This document shows, piece by piece, positions 63,681 through 64,000 of a DNA stretch of 64,000 bases; positions within the stretch are counted from its first letter, which is position 1, and each line of letters opens with the position of its first letter. Source of the DNA: an uncultured Ignavibacteriota bacterium. Its GTDB lineage: Bacteria > Bacteroidota > Ignavibacteria > UBA10030 > UBA8401. Made by a program: the position numbers and the translations under genes. The DNA lies in NCBI GenBank assembly GCA_903861125.1, contig CAIOTF010000054.1, forward strand, positions 1-64,000. Reading direction: 5' to 3'. Under the pieces are notes generated by a model. It did no database searches and had not been told where the DNA came from. It saw only the letters and a list, made by a program, of their open reading frames with translations.

Positions 63681-64000
63681 ATGAAAATCCTCTCTCTATG
63701 TATATCTTTTTTCATTATCGCAATGTTATCACCTTTGCAAGCGCAGAAAAAGAGTGTTGCAACATCCGACCTGCAGCGTATCAGCAATGATGCATCGTAC
63801 GAATTCTCAAACATAAAAATGTATAAAGATGAAGGATCGTGGCGAGGCAGAACGGTTGCATTCAGCGGTATCATCCAAAAAACTCCGGTCATCGCAAAGA
63901 CCAAAGGGGAATATCTGCAAATTGCCGGACAAACAGCAAATGGAGCTGTTAATATGGTGGTCTTTTTGGATTCACCGATCCCAACCATCGACAATTATGG
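63681..64000 (+). CDS. Secreted protein, cut by the window end
   Basis: An open frame starts at the ATG at 63681, after AAGGAAA, and continues to the last base. The 106 visible residues begin with a signal peptide (MKILSLCISFFIIAMLSPLQAQ). The mature part (SDLQRISNDASYEFSNIKMY, and later WRGRTVAFSGIIQKTPVI) looks like a small OB- or beta-type domain, but the family is not recognised from this fragment. The end of the gene lies outside the window. Confidence 0.65.
   Translation, partial: MKILSLCISFFIIAMLSPLQAQKKSVATSDLQRISNDASYEFSNIKMYKDEGSWRGRTVAFSGIIQKTPVIAKTKGEYLQIAGQTANGAVNMVVFLDSPIPTIDNY

Overview
The window reads as a chromosomal contig from the Bacteroidota/Ignavibacteria side of the FCB supergroup. 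Three secreted proteins end in a type IX secretion (T9SS) tail with the NYPNPFNP motif, one of them also carrying an LPVELTSFTA-like segment. Several families typical of that group are present (DUF5686, DUF2851, DUF3078, peptidase S46). A miaB / SPOR protein / sigma-54 activator / lptE cluster is also present. The genus cannot be named from the sequence alone. I saw no tRNA, rRNA, CRISPR array, transposase or prophage gene.

Region by region. (1) Positions 1-8500 form an accessory, repeat-rich stretch. Three genes for T9SS-tagged secreted proteins (632-3745, 5585-7378, 8505-10037, all minus strand), a small two-helix membrane protein and a small four-helix membrane protein sit between four islands of a composite intergenic repeat. 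Three of the islands abut the 3' ends of the three tagged genes. The repeat does not recur after 8.5 kb. (2) 10.4-27.4 kb is ordinary chromosome: dcd, a secreted S9 peptidase, pyrF, a DUF2851 gene, secreted M28 and S46 peptidases, a DUF5686 outer-membrane protein, glycosyltransferases, a coiled-coil protein and a fatty-acyl ligase. (3) 27.5-31.4 kb is a nitrogen unit (beta-barrel porin, Amt ammonium channel, PII protein) behind a structured leader, followed by a structured RNA ending in an intrinsic terminator 23 bases before a cold-shock gene. (4) 31.5-46.7 kb holds a DUF3078 protein, an epimerase, rqcH coupled to a receiver-DHp signalling protein, an SDR, a DUF885-like metallopeptidase, a cystathionine gamma-synthase family enzyme, an M24 aminopeptidase, lipoproteins, a CoA Nudix hydrolase and a DinB protein. 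(5) 47.1-51.3 kb is an operon of three peptidyl-prolyl isomerase or SurA-like envelope chaperones, followed by rpsT. (6) 52.9-64 kb holds a frame-broken asparagine-synthase-like gene, a processive GT2 enzyme, the miaB/SPOR/activator/lptE operon, pta, a cupin, a QueF homologue without the catalytic cysteine, an alpha/beta hydrolase, and a secreted protein cut by the window end.

Common themes are envelope biogenesis (SurA-like chaperones, LptE, T9SS cargo, DUF5686 and DUF3078 barrels) and protein or peptide scavenging (S9, M28, S46, M24 and DUF885-like enzymes). Nitrogen uptake is controlled by PII.

The observations most worth following are the Cys-less QueF-like protein, the structured RNA before the cold-shock gene, the two-hairpin leader of the porin-amt-glnK unit, the composite repeat beside T9SS-tagged genes, the C8-tract frameshift in the asparagine-synthase-like gene, and the receiver-DHp protein with no kinase catalytic domain. 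No single clearly new multi-gene system was found.
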